Origin: Cyclobacteriaceae bacterium
GTDB taxonomy: Bacteria > Bacteroidota > Bacteroidia > Cytophagales > Cyclobacteriaceae
Direction: 5' to 3'
Length of the DNA: 7,345 nucleotides
NCBI GenBank assembly: GCA_029882675.1
Contig: JAOUKJ010000197.1
Coordinates: 1 to 7,345 of the forward strand
Part shown: positions 1-6,860 of the stretch, in pieces
Layout of the letters: the number at the start of each line of letters is the position of its first letter
Position numbering within the stretch: position 1 is the first letter of the stretch
Made by a program: the position numbers and the translations under genes
The notes under the pieces: generated by a model
What the model was told of the DNA's origin: nothing
Seen by the model: the letters and a program-made list of their open reading frames with translations, nothing else
Databases searched by the model: none

Positions 1-3000
1 TTACCCTGCCCCCACCCTTTATTGACCAGGCCGGCAACAGCCCCGTCTTCACCATCGATAACCTGCTGCTCGACCACCTGGGCATTACAGGGCATATTGC
101 AGGCCAGCACCTGCTGGCCAAAGGGGCCGGCGACCTGGGTGGATGGGCCTACAGCATCGATTCACTGGAGCTTGACCTGCTCACCAATCAGCTTAGGAAA
201 GGCAGCCTCTCCGGCGATCTCACCCTGCCCGTCATGAACAACCCACTGCACTACCGGGCAGGCATCGCTCCGGGTAATCAATATGCGTTCACCATCGCTC
301 CGGCAAAAGATATGGCCTTTGACCTCTGGCATGCAGGCACCGTCTTCATCCATGAGGGATCATCACTCACCGTAGCCCGTCAGCATGACATGTTTCAACC
401 TACAGCATCACTCCATGGCTCAATGACCATCAACCTCCCCCTGGGAGAAAACCGGCTGAAACTTGCCGCCATCAACTTTCAGGAACTAAAAATAAACAGT
501 GCCATGCAGGGCCTGAGTGTAGGCCAGATGTCTTTCCAGTCGAACCTTGACAAGTTGGCGGCCTTTCCGTTGTCCGTCAATAATGCCCAACTGAATTCCC
601 ATGTTCCGGGCCAGTCCTCCTTAGACTTCAGCGTCGGGCTCAACCTCTCCGGTGCCGGTGAAGAAGTGATCAGCGCTTCCACCACCCTGTCGATACTGAG
701 CCACTATCGTGAAAATCGCTGGCAGTTCGAACGGCTCAGCATCAAGAAAATCAGCCTCCGGGTCGACCAGGGCTCCTTCCAGCTACAGGGTGCCCTGACT
801 TTTCACCAAAACGATGAGCAATATGGCAACGGCTTCAGCGGGGCAATTCAGGTCAGTTTCATGCCCGGGATAAATGCGCAGGCAGAAGCTGTCTTCGGAT
901 CAAAATCGGGATATAGGTACTGGTATTTCGATGTATTAAGTTCTTTCCCTTCCGGCCTGCCGGTCTTCGGCAGTCTTGGAATATATGGCATTGGTGGCGG
1001 GGGCTACAACCGCATGATTATGGTTGATGCGGGTCAATTCTCCAATATGGTTACTTCATCCGGTTGCGCCTACCTCCCCCATGCCGATATGGGCAAATCA
1101 TTCAAAGCCACCCTGCTGCTGGGATCCTATCCGAGCCCGGAGGCCTTTAGTGGGGAAGTGGTACTCGAAATGGCCTTCTATCCTACCGGCGGACTGCGTT
1201 ATGTGAGCATGAAAGGACAGGGACAGTTTGCGGCAAAAGGCCTGGGAAACATCAGTTCAAAGCTCACTGCCAATGCAAAAAAACTGGGAAAGGTGATGGG
1301 TTCACTGGACAAAAAACTGGTGGCAGCCACCGGGGGGCTCCTCAATGCCAATACGGCTCCTGACCAATATACCCAAATGCTGTTTGACGATCACAATGTC
1401 CAATCCGAGGGACAGGTGTCGGCCAGCCTGTATATCCGCTACGATCACGAACAGCGGACACTACACGGAGACTTTGAGGTGGCGATTAACACAGCAGGTA
1501 ATGTCCTGACAGGCATCGGGCCGGATGGCCTGGCAGGCAAAGGCGTAATTCATTTTTCGCCTGATACATGGTATGTCCACCTGGGCCACCCCGATCAACG
1601 CCTTGGGCTACTGGCACAGTTGGGCCCGGCCTCGGCAGAGCTGTCTTCCTACCTCATGGCCGGCGACGGTATACCGGATATCCCCGCCCCATCAGAAAAT
1701 GTAGGCAGGATACTGGGTACCCTCAATACCAACGGCATGCGCGATACCAACGCCCTGAATACCGGCACGGGGTTTGCCTTTGGTGCCGCCTTTAAACTCG
1801 ATACCGGCGATCTGCACTTTATGATATTCTATTCACGCCTGGCCGCAGGAGCCGGCTTTGATATCATGTTGAAACGCGCAGCCGGATCCCTGCCCTGCGG
1901 CCAGGCCGATGGAGGGCTCAATGGCTGGTATGCCCAGGGTCAGGCCTATGGCTTTTTTGAAGGCCTTATTGGCATACATATCAAACTACTGGGCCAGGAA
2001 AAGAAAATAGACATCATTCGCCTGGCTGCCGCGGCCATACTCCAGGCCAAACTGCCCAATCCCTTCTGGATGAAAGGCGTCGTGGGTGGACAATACAGTA
2101 TACTGGGCGGCCTGATCAAAGGCAACTGCCGCTTTGAAGTGGTACTGGGCGAACAGTGCCAGGAGACAACAAGCACTGCACTCGATGGCATCAGCATGAT
2201 TTCCGCACTCACCCCTTCCAACAACAGTACAGCCGTAGATGTGTTTACAGCCACACAGGGCCTCCTTAATATCCCCGAAGGAAAAGAATTTGAAATGTGG
2301 GAAGCCGAGGAAAAGAAAAAATACAGGGTAAGTATGAAGAAATTTAACCTGATAAATCAGGGAACGCCCATCAAAGGAGAAATAGAATGGAATGCCGCCC
2401 GCGATGTGGTAGCCTTTAATCCCTACGATATCCTGCCACCACAAACACTTATTACAGCCCAGCTCACCATGACTTTTGAATCATACAACAACGGTGTCTG
2501 GCAAACAGTACTGGTGGATGGAAAAGCATATGAAGAAATACGCACCATCAGCTTTACCACCGGCGATGCCCCGGATTATATCCCAAAAAGTAATGTGGCG
2601 TACAGCTATCCGGTGGAAGGGCAACTCAATTTTTACCCCGAAGAGTATGGCAAGGGATATGTCCGTCTGGTACGTGGACAGCCCTACCTCTTTGAAACAA
2701 CAAATGAATGGGCACAACGCGCCCGTTTCATCGCTTCCGGTCGGCAACAGTTGTCTGCCATTACCTACAGCAACCGCGAAGTTTCTTTTGACATTCCTGA
2801 CAACATCAGCATGGGCCAGCCTTACCAGTTTGAGCTGGTGAACCTGCCGTCAACCACCGATTATAACATCGATGAAAATATCACCAGCTCTACCGTGGAC
2901 ATCAATCAGGGAATGGCCGGAGGAGACATCAACATCGAAACAAAAACCGCTACTAAAAACCTGGAAATACTTCAGGAAAAAAGTCTGCTCAACCTATCAT

Positions 3001-3626
3001 TTCGCACGTCAGTATATGCCCGGTTTGAGGACAAGGTGACGGCCCTGGAGCTGGTCAGGGCCTATCCTTTCCTCATCTATACGGGCATCCACGAAGTGCG
3101 CTATCAATATCAGCCCCGTGAGCTGTTTGACCAGTTTGAAACACAGGAAAACGGCAACATCAGCCCCCTGGTTCAAAATGCATTCGAGCTGGCCAACGAC
3201 TGGTACAATAATCAAATCAAGCCCCTGGTCTATGAACCCTTCAACAGGGACCTCAATATCAGGCTCACCTGGAGAACACCCGGTGAATATGGCTTCCCCC
3301 CGACGCATGCCATGAACATTGAGCAGGGTGTCAATAATTTAAGTATGAACGGCCTGTCTGTTCCCGTAATGCACACCGCCGGAACAGAAAAAAGTGAGTT
3401 TGTAAGCCGCTTCCCGCTTATCGCATTTAATGATTACGCCGATGTGCGACAGCAGGCCGCTAACCTCATTATCAGTCACCCGGCCAACACCTGGTATGAC
3501 CTGCTCATTTCCAGTCCATTCCCCGCACTCACATTATCAAAAACCTATGGTTATAAGTTAATGTATGTCCTTCCCGGAAAGAATATTGTCACCACCTCGA
3601 TGAGCAAAAAAGCCCTCATTAAATGA
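1..3626 (+). CDS. Very large beta-rich surface or envelope protein, 5' end missing
   Basis: I do not recognise a named function. The frame is open from base 3, giving 1207 residues in the window; the ATG at 234 is internal because coding-like protein (for example GDLGGWAYSIDSLELD) runs through from the edge. Numbered from base 3, residues 1 to about 310 are alternating amphipathic beta segments. Glycine-rich and aromatic blocks follow: GLPVFGSLGIYGIGGGGY near 317-334, TWYVHLGHPDQRLG at 522-535, GWYAQGQAYGFF at 641-652 and LQAKLPNPFW near 680-689. Residues about 732-854 (bases 2196-2564) resemble a bacterial Ig-like Big_5/SbsA domain, ending in SFTTG. A further unassigned region of about 345 residues, 862-1207, follows. 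No membrane anchor and no recognisable type IX sorting domain is seen at the C-terminus (ends SMSKKALIK). The stop overlaps the next start, which suggests translational coupling. Envelope location is inferred from composition and neighbours, since the N-terminus is not visible. Confidence 0.9.
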   Translation, partial: TLPPPFIDQAGNSPVFTIDNLLLDHLGITGHIAGQHLLAKGAGDLGGWAYSIDSLELDLLTNQLRKGSLSGDLTLPVMNNPLHYRAGIAPGNQYAFTIAPAKDMAFDLWHAGTVFIHEGSSLTVARQHDMFQPTASLHGSMTINLPLGENRLKLAAINFQELKINSAMQGLSVGQMSFQSNLDKLAAFPLSVNNAQLNSHVPGQSSLDFSVGLNLSGAGEEVISASTTLSILSHYRENRWQFERLSIKKISLRVDQGSFQLQGALTFHQNDEQYGNGFSGAIQVSFMPGINAQAEAVFGSKSGYRYWYFDVLSSFPSGLPVFGSLGIYGIGGGGYNRMIMVDAGQFSNMVTSSGCAYLPHADMGKSFKATLLLGSYPSPEAFSGEVVLEMAFYPTGGLRYVSMKGQGQFAAKGLGNISSKLTANAKKLGKVMGSLDKKLVAATGGLLNANTAPDQYTQMLFDDHNVQSEGQVSASLYIRYDHEQRTLHGDFEVAINTAGNVLTGIGPDGLAGKGVIHFSPDTWYVHLGHPDQRLGLLAQLGPASAELSSYLMAGDGIPDIPAPSENVGRILGTLNTNGMRDTNALNTGTGFAFGAAFKLDTGDLHFMIFYSRLAAGAGFDIMLKRAAGSLPCGQADGGLNGWYAQGQAYGFFEGLIGIHIKLLGQEKKIDIIRLAAAAILQAKLPNPFWMKGVVGGQYSILGGLIKGNCRFEVVLGEQCQETTSTALDGISMISALTPSNNSTAVDVFTATQGLLNIPEGKEFEMWEAEEKKKYRVSMKKFNLINQGTPIKGEIEWNAARDVVAFNPYDILPPQTLITAQLTMTFESYNNGVWQTVLVDGKAYEEIRTISFTTGDAPDYIPKSNVAYSYPVEGQLNFYPEEYGKGYVRLVRGQPYLFETTNEWAQRARFIASGRQQLSAITYSNREVSFDIPDNISMGQPYQFELVNLPSTTDYNIDENITSSTVDINQGMAGGDINIETKTATKNLEILQEKSLLNLSFRTSVYARFEDKVTALELVRAYPFLIYTGIHEVRYQYQPRELFDQFETQENGNISPLVQNAFELANDWYNNQIKPLVYEPFNRDLNIRLTWRTPGEYGFPPTHAMNIEQGVNNLSMNGLSVPVMHTAGTEKSEFVSRFPLIAFNDYADVRQQAANLIISHPANTWYDLLISSPFPALTLSKTYGYKLMYVLPGKNIVTTSMSKKALIK
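3623..3626 (+). promoter_or_regulatory. ATGA stop-start overlap
   Basis: The TGA stop of the giant beta-rich gene (3624-3626) overlaps the ATG of the Fn3 gene (3623-3625). There is no purine-rich ribosome binding site in the preceding 20 bases. This arrangement usually means termination-reinitiation coupling, which would tie the amounts of the two proteins together. Confidence 0.8.
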
Positions 3627-5662
3627 ACTGGCCCCGCTACCATATCACCCTTTTACTCTGCCTCCTCCACCTCTTGGTAACAGGTCAGCAAAATCCCTCA
3701 GTCAATGTCCTGGCCCGGCCTTATGGCTACGACTCCATTGTGTTGCGCTGGGCGCCTTCTACACCCACAGCATGGCAGCAGTGTAACAAATACGGTTATA
3801 ACATCGAACGGTACACACTTAAAAGGGGGGGAAAAACCCTACAGCCTTTCATCCGGGAAATACTCACTCCCCTACCTGTTAAACCGCTCCCGCTGGAAAA
3901 GTGGAAAGACATCATCGTAACGAATGATTATGCGGCCCTGGCCGGACAGGCTATTTACGGAAGCACCTTTGATGTTGTGCCACAGCAGGGTGAAATGGCT
4001 CACATCATTACCCGGGCCAGGGCACTGGAACAACGCTGGTCATTCACCCTGCTGGCTGCTGATTTGGATGTACTCGCCGCCACCTATTCCGGATTGCGCT
4101 ACAACGACCATACCGCAAAAAAAGGGGAGAAATACCTGTACCGGGTGGGCTGTATGATCCCGGCGGGCACTTACCCCCTTGATACCGGCTATGCATATAC
4201 CGGTTATGATGAATCCTGGCCCCTCCCTGTAGCTTCAGGCTTTAAAGCTGAATTTAATAACCTTACCGTCATGTTGGGATGGAAAAAACCGGGCTACAGG
4301 CCCGGATATGTAGCCTGGCAGGTAGAAAGATCAACAGACCGTGAAAATTTCATCGCCATAAGCGACCTGCCTCTGATGGGGACAAATGAAGGGGATCACA
4401 TCGCCTGCACTGATTCGCTGCCCGCCAACTACACCACCTATTACTACCGGGTCAGGGGCATTACACCCTTTGGTGATACCGGGCCTCCCTCCTCCATCCT
4501 AAGTGGTATGGGATTCCTGCCCCTGAAGAGCCGGACTGAAATTACAGGTCACCAATGGACAGATCAGGGGCTGCTTCTGGAATATGTTGTCGAAAAAGAG
4601 GACATCCCGTTAATCAGGCAGCTCATATTGGCGCAGTCCCGCACGGCAAACGGTGAATATACACCCGTTGATACGTTGGATATACACGCGGATAACTGGA
4701 CAGGAATCGTTGCAGGCACTGCTTATTACCAAATCATGACCGCTCCATTCAAAGGTCAAAACCTCCGTTCCCTGCCTTACCTGGCCATAAAACCCGACAG
4801 CATAGCCCCCACCAGCCCCACAGGCCTTTCCGCTACCATCGACAGCACCGGCGTTGTGAAACTGAGCTGGAAAGCCGGCACAGCACCGGATCTGAAAGGT
4901 TACCGTTTATACAGGGGCAATAACCCGGCAGCTGAGTTTAACCTGCTCACTCCCTCTGCCATCCCGGAAACCGCTTTTAGCGATACCCTAAACCTCAATA
5001 CCTTAAACAAGGCAATATACTACCGCCTGAAAGCTGAAGACCATAATTTTAACCAGTCCGGGTACGGCCCTGTCCTGCGCCTGCCATTGCCGGACTTGAT
5101 TCCACCACCACAACCTGCGTTCAAAGATATCAGGTCATCCACCAAAGGAGTGGTTATCATGTGGTCTCCTTCCCCGGCAAATGACCTGGACAGATTTGTC
5201 CTGTACCGTAAAGGTGAAAATGAAACAGGATGGTCACCGGTATTTGAAGACCATTTACAACTCAGTTATTTTGACACCCTCCTCACCGATCAACAATATT
5301 ACGACTACACCCTGCTGGCACTTGACAGTTCAGGCAATGAGTCTGCTCCGGCATCACCGTTAAGGGCCCGGCGCATCCCGTCTGCAATACGCCCCGCTGT
5401 GACCAACATCTTTGCCGGGGCTGACCGACAAAAAATGGTTATTAACCTGGCCTGGGAATACGACCATCGCCCGGTAGAAAAATTCATCATTTACCGGGCC
5501 AGTAATGATGCCTCCCCGGCCTGGTATTCCTCGGTTTATGACCGCCTGGTATTCACCGACAGCAACCTGCAAATCAACACCCGATACAGGTATATGATCA
5601 GGGCTGTGTTTACAGACGGCGGCCAGTCGCCCCTGAGTAGTCCCGTAGAAATCAAATTTTAA
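3623..5662 (+). CDS. Exported fibronectin type III repeat protein
   Basis: 679 residues. Residues 1-22 form a type I signal peptide (hydrophobic LLLCLLHLLVTG, cleavage around Q22), so the protein is exported. About six Fn3-like units follow: 25-200, 203-299, 300-390 (divergent), 395-487, 494-584 and 590-679. The core tryptophans are W43, W220, W416, W514 and W611. The matching F-strand motifs are YLYRV 171-175, YYYRV 273-277, AYYQI 367-371, IYYRL 465-469, YYDYT 559-563 and YRYMI 655-659. Proline-rich linkers such as IAPTSPTGL and IPPPQPAF separate the later units. Unit 1 is about 80 residues too long, with a probably helical insert around 90-160. Fn3 tandems act as binding or spacer modules, so an adaptor or scaffold role is inferred; no catalytic motif is seen. 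The gene overlaps the giant gene by four bases and ends in the residues PVEIKF, echoed at the end of the next gene's -1 frame. Confidence 0.92.
   Translation: MNWPRYHITLLLCLLHLLVTGQQNPSVNVLARPYGYDSIVLRWAPSTPTAWQQCNKYGYNIERYTLKRGGKTLQPFIREILTPLPVKPLPLEKWKDIIVTNDYAALAGQAIYGSTFDVVPQQGEMAHIITRARALEQRWSFTLLAADLDVLAATYSGLRYNDHTAKKGEKYLYRVGCMIPAGTYPLDTGYAYTGYDESWPLPVASGFKAEFNNLTVMLGWKKPGYRPGYVAWQVERSTDRENFIAISDLPLMGTNEGDHIACTDSLPANYTTYYYRVRGITPFGDTGPPSSILSGMGFLPLKSRTEITGHQWTDQGLLLEYVVEKEDIPLIRQLILAQSRTANGEYTPVDTLDIHADNWTGIVAGTAYYQIMTAPFKGQNLRSLPYLAIKPDSIAPTSPTGLSATIDSTGVVKLSWKAGTAPDLKGYRLYRGNNPAAEFNLLTPSAIPETAFSDTLNLNTLNKAIYYRLKAEDHNFNQSGYGPVLRLPLPDLIPPPQPAFKDIRSSTKGVVIMWSPSPANDLDRFVLYRKGENETGWSPVFEDHLQLSYFDTLLTDQQYYDYTLLALDSSGNESAPASPLRARRIPSAIRPAVTNIFAGADRQKMVINLAWEYDHRPVEKFIIYRASNDASPAWYSSVYDRLVFTDSNLQINTRYRYMIRAVFTDGGQSPLSSPVEIKF
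5642..5661 (+). repeat. Direct repeat, copy 1 (end of the Fn3 gene)
   Basis: The stretch begins cccgtagaaatcaa and covers the last codons of the Fn3 gene (PVEIKF) up to its stop. It matches 5986-6005 at 19 of 20 positions, with one A/T difference. The ATG of the next gene lies 42 bases after the start of this copy; in the other copy it lies 41 bases after. Confidence 0.85.
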
Positions 5663-5683
5663 TCATCAATAAATTTTACTGCA

Positions 5684-5962
5684 ATGAGAAACCAATCAAA
5701 TACCGTCGTCTTTACAAAATTAGTTTTTATAATTATTTCATTATTATTTTTTGTTTTAATGCTTGTTTTGACTTCCTGTGAGTCTCCGGAAGCCTACCGG
5801 CCACTATCCGCTTTTTTAAGAAATGGGGAAACCCCGGTAATGATGGCCTCTGCTGGTTTGCTGATCCCTGTGACACATCTCCGGAACGGGTCACTTCCAG
5901 GCAAAATACCCCACCATACCGGGACAACAATAAGCCTTACCACAGATATGATATTAACCTAA
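5684..5962 (+). CDS. Small lipoprotein, zero-frame product (frame likely broken or shifted)
   Basis: The zero frame gives 92 residues. A short charged N-region is followed by a long hydrophobic stretch (about 13-30) and the lipobox LTSC with C32, so this is a lipoprotein signal handled by signal peptidase II. After C32 the pattern C-E-x-x-E-A-Y-x-x-L-x-x-F aligns with C-D-x-x-E-T-F-x-x-L-x-x-F in the next gene, so the two leaders look paralogous. From L45 onward the zero frame resembles nothing I know and stops 64 bases before the next ATG. The -1 frame instead continues 62 codons, to a stop 20 bases before the next ATG. The intended product is therefore probably the 107-residue shifted form. 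Explanations are programmed frameshifting, loss of one T from a T7 run, or a sequencing error. The start of the gene is very A+T-rich, about 10 G+C in the 60 bases 5701-5760. Confidence 0.6.
   Translation: MRNQSNTVVFTKLVFIIISLLFFVLMLVLTSCESPEAYRPLSAFLRNGETPVMMASAGLLIPVTHLRNGSLPGKIPHHTGTTISLTTDMILT
5812..5818 (+). promoter_or_regulatory. Candidate -1 ribosomal slippery heptamer T TTT TTA
   Basis: In the frame of the small lipoprotein gene the codons are gcT TTT TTA, an exact X XXY YYZ heptamer of the same sequence used by HIV-1 gag-pol. It lies exactly where the -1 frame must take over, six bases ahead of a small GC hairpin. A short T run can also slip during transcription. That it functions is inferred, not shown. 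Confidence 0.45.
5825..5835 (+). other. Short GC hairpin after the slippery site
   Basis: GGGG at 5825-5828, loop AAA, CCCC at 5832-5835, with a possible U-G pair closing the base (5824 with 5836). The six-base spacer from the heptamer is in the range usual for -1 frameshift stimulators, but a 4-5 pair stem is short for that role. It lacks a U tract, so it is not a terminator. Confidence 0.4.
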
Positions 5963-5985
5963 ACCGAAAGCAAACCGGAGAAAAA

Positions 5986-6005
5986 CCCGTAGAAATCAAT
6001 TTTTA
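5986..6005 (+). repeat. Direct repeat, copy 2 (end of the small lipoprotein -1 frame)
   Basis: Second copy of the 20-base stretch at 5642-5661, 344 bases downstream, with one mismatch. It encodes PVEINF just before the TAG at 6004-6006 and is followed by a short A+T-rich gap and the ATG of another lipoprotein, as in copy 1. Confidence 0.85.
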
Positions 6006-6026
6006 GTAACCATAAATAGTATAACA

Positions 6027-6857
6027 ATGAAAACTTTATCGAAAACCGCTTTCCAAACAAAAATACTCACTGGCACTGCCTTTCCATTGATTTTAACCAT
6101 GCTCCTGATGGGTGCATGTGATCGGTCAGAGACTTTTCATTCACTGGTGATTTTTGTGACAAGAGAAGGAGCTGTAGGTATTGATTATGAACATGGGTTT
6201 GACTCCGCATATGTCAAGTTATACCTGTCTGAGTCTGATTATTTAAGCAATCAAAATGTGTACAAAGAAGGAATTACAGACTCAAAAGGATATCTGGTTT
6301 TTCCTGACAATACATCTATTGAGGATATGTGGTACAGGGTAACATACAGAGATTGGAACAATCTTCGCTTTCAAGACACCAATGGGATAGGTTGTTGCAG
6401 CAGGTCCAGGGCAAACAAAGGCAACTGGTTGATAAGTAGAGATGTAATTCACGAAGACAGGGGAATAAATGTAAGACTTTCCTCAACCCCCACTACACTA
6501 GAAATTACAGCACTGGAATCACTATCTCCGGCAGATAGCGTCACAGTTCAGCTTTACCTTTCAGAGGATGATTACAAAAATAAAATCACACCTGAAAATG
6601 TTGCCCACAAACTCAATGGAGCCTATGGAGACTGGTCTAATGAAACTGATTATGCACTTTCAAATAGTTTGTCAAGAGAATTTAAAGGCAGCACTGACGA
6701 GTATGGTAAAATCACATTAAATAACCTTGAGCCCCGTCAGTACTGGTTCCGCCTGAATAAAAATGGTAAAACCAATGCCGGTGGCACGATCACCACCAAT
6801 GGCCCGTTACCGGACAATCCGGACATAACCACAAGCATAACCGTTGAAATTATGTAA
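6027..6857 (+). CDS. Lipoprotein with two related beta-sandwich-like repeats
   Basis: 276 residues. The leader ends in the lipobox LMGAC with C31, so the protein should be lipidated and envelope-anchored. The residues after the cysteine (DRSET) show no clear acidic surface-export signal. Two repeats are visible. Repeat 1 has VKLYLSESDY at 63-72, then ITDSKGYLVF at 83-92 and WYRV at 102-105. Repeat 2 has VQLYLSEDDY at 174-183, then STDEYGKITL at 222-231 and YWFRL at 239-243. The layout (strand, variable loop, TD-x-x-G turn, strand, aromatic-R strand) recalls Cna_B or carboxypeptidase-regulatory-like domains, which are structural or binding modules; this is an analogy, not a confirmed hit. C123 and C124 are adjacent in the link between repeats. 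Bases 6027 to about 6715 are A+T-rich (23 G+C of 60 in 6181-6240), while the last 45 or so codons return to 32 of 60 (6781-6840). The leader resembles that of the small lipoprotein upstream. Confidence 0.88.
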   Translation: MKTLSKTAFQTKILTGTAFPLILTMLLMGACDRSETFHSLVIFVTREGAVGIDYEHGFDSAYVKLYLSESDYLSNQNVYKEGITDSKGYLVFPDNTSIEDMWYRVTYRDWNNLRFQDTNGIGCCSRSRANKGNWLISRDVIHEDRGINVRLSSTPTTLEITALESLSPADSVTVQLYLSEDDYKNKITPENVAHKLNGAYGDWSNETDYALSNSLSREFKGSTDEYGKITLNNLEPRQYWFRLNKNGKTNAGGTITTNGPLPDNPDITTSITVEIM

Positions 6858-6860
6858 TCC

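Larger units (their letters stand above)
5818..6006 (+). pseudogene. -1 frame continuation of the small lipoprotein gene
   Basis: The -1 frame is open from 5782 and runs to TAG at 6004-6006. Joined to residues 1-45 at the slippery site it gives a 107-residue lipoprotein. The added 62 residues are hydrophilic. They hold a two-cysteine segment (GLCWFADPC, C57 and C63 of the fused product), a basic and polar middle (NNKPYHRYDINLNR) and the end KPVEINF. That end matches the PVEIKF end of the upstream Fn3 protein at both protein and DNA level. The stop lies 20 bases before the next ATG, like the 21-base gap at the previous junction. I do not recognise a domain. Listed as a pseudogene because a simple one-base deletion in the T run is the leading alternative to programmed frameshifting. 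Confidence 0.5.

Noticed and set aside
234..236. ATG at 234 as the start of the giant gene
   Set aside because: The same frame is open back to base 3 and encodes protein of the same style, so this Met is residue 78 of the visible part.
3..900. Assignment of the beta-rich N-terminal part to the AsmA/TamB family
   Set aside because: Only the general alternating beta pattern and repeated glycine turns are similar; no family motif could be identified by eye.
1986..2444. Minus-strand open frame of 152 codons
   Set aside because: It is fully inside the giant gene and covers its well-ordered Gly/Trp blocks and part of the Ig-like domain; no support of its own.
5670..5677. TAAATTTT, one base off the Bacteroidota -7 box TAnnTTTG
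   Set aside because: It ends only six bases before the ATG at 5684 and has no partner -33 element at the right distance, so a separate promoter is not supported.
5825..5835. GGGG-AAA-CCCC hairpin as a terminator
   Set aside because: The stem is only four pairs and no T run follows; genes continue on the same strand.
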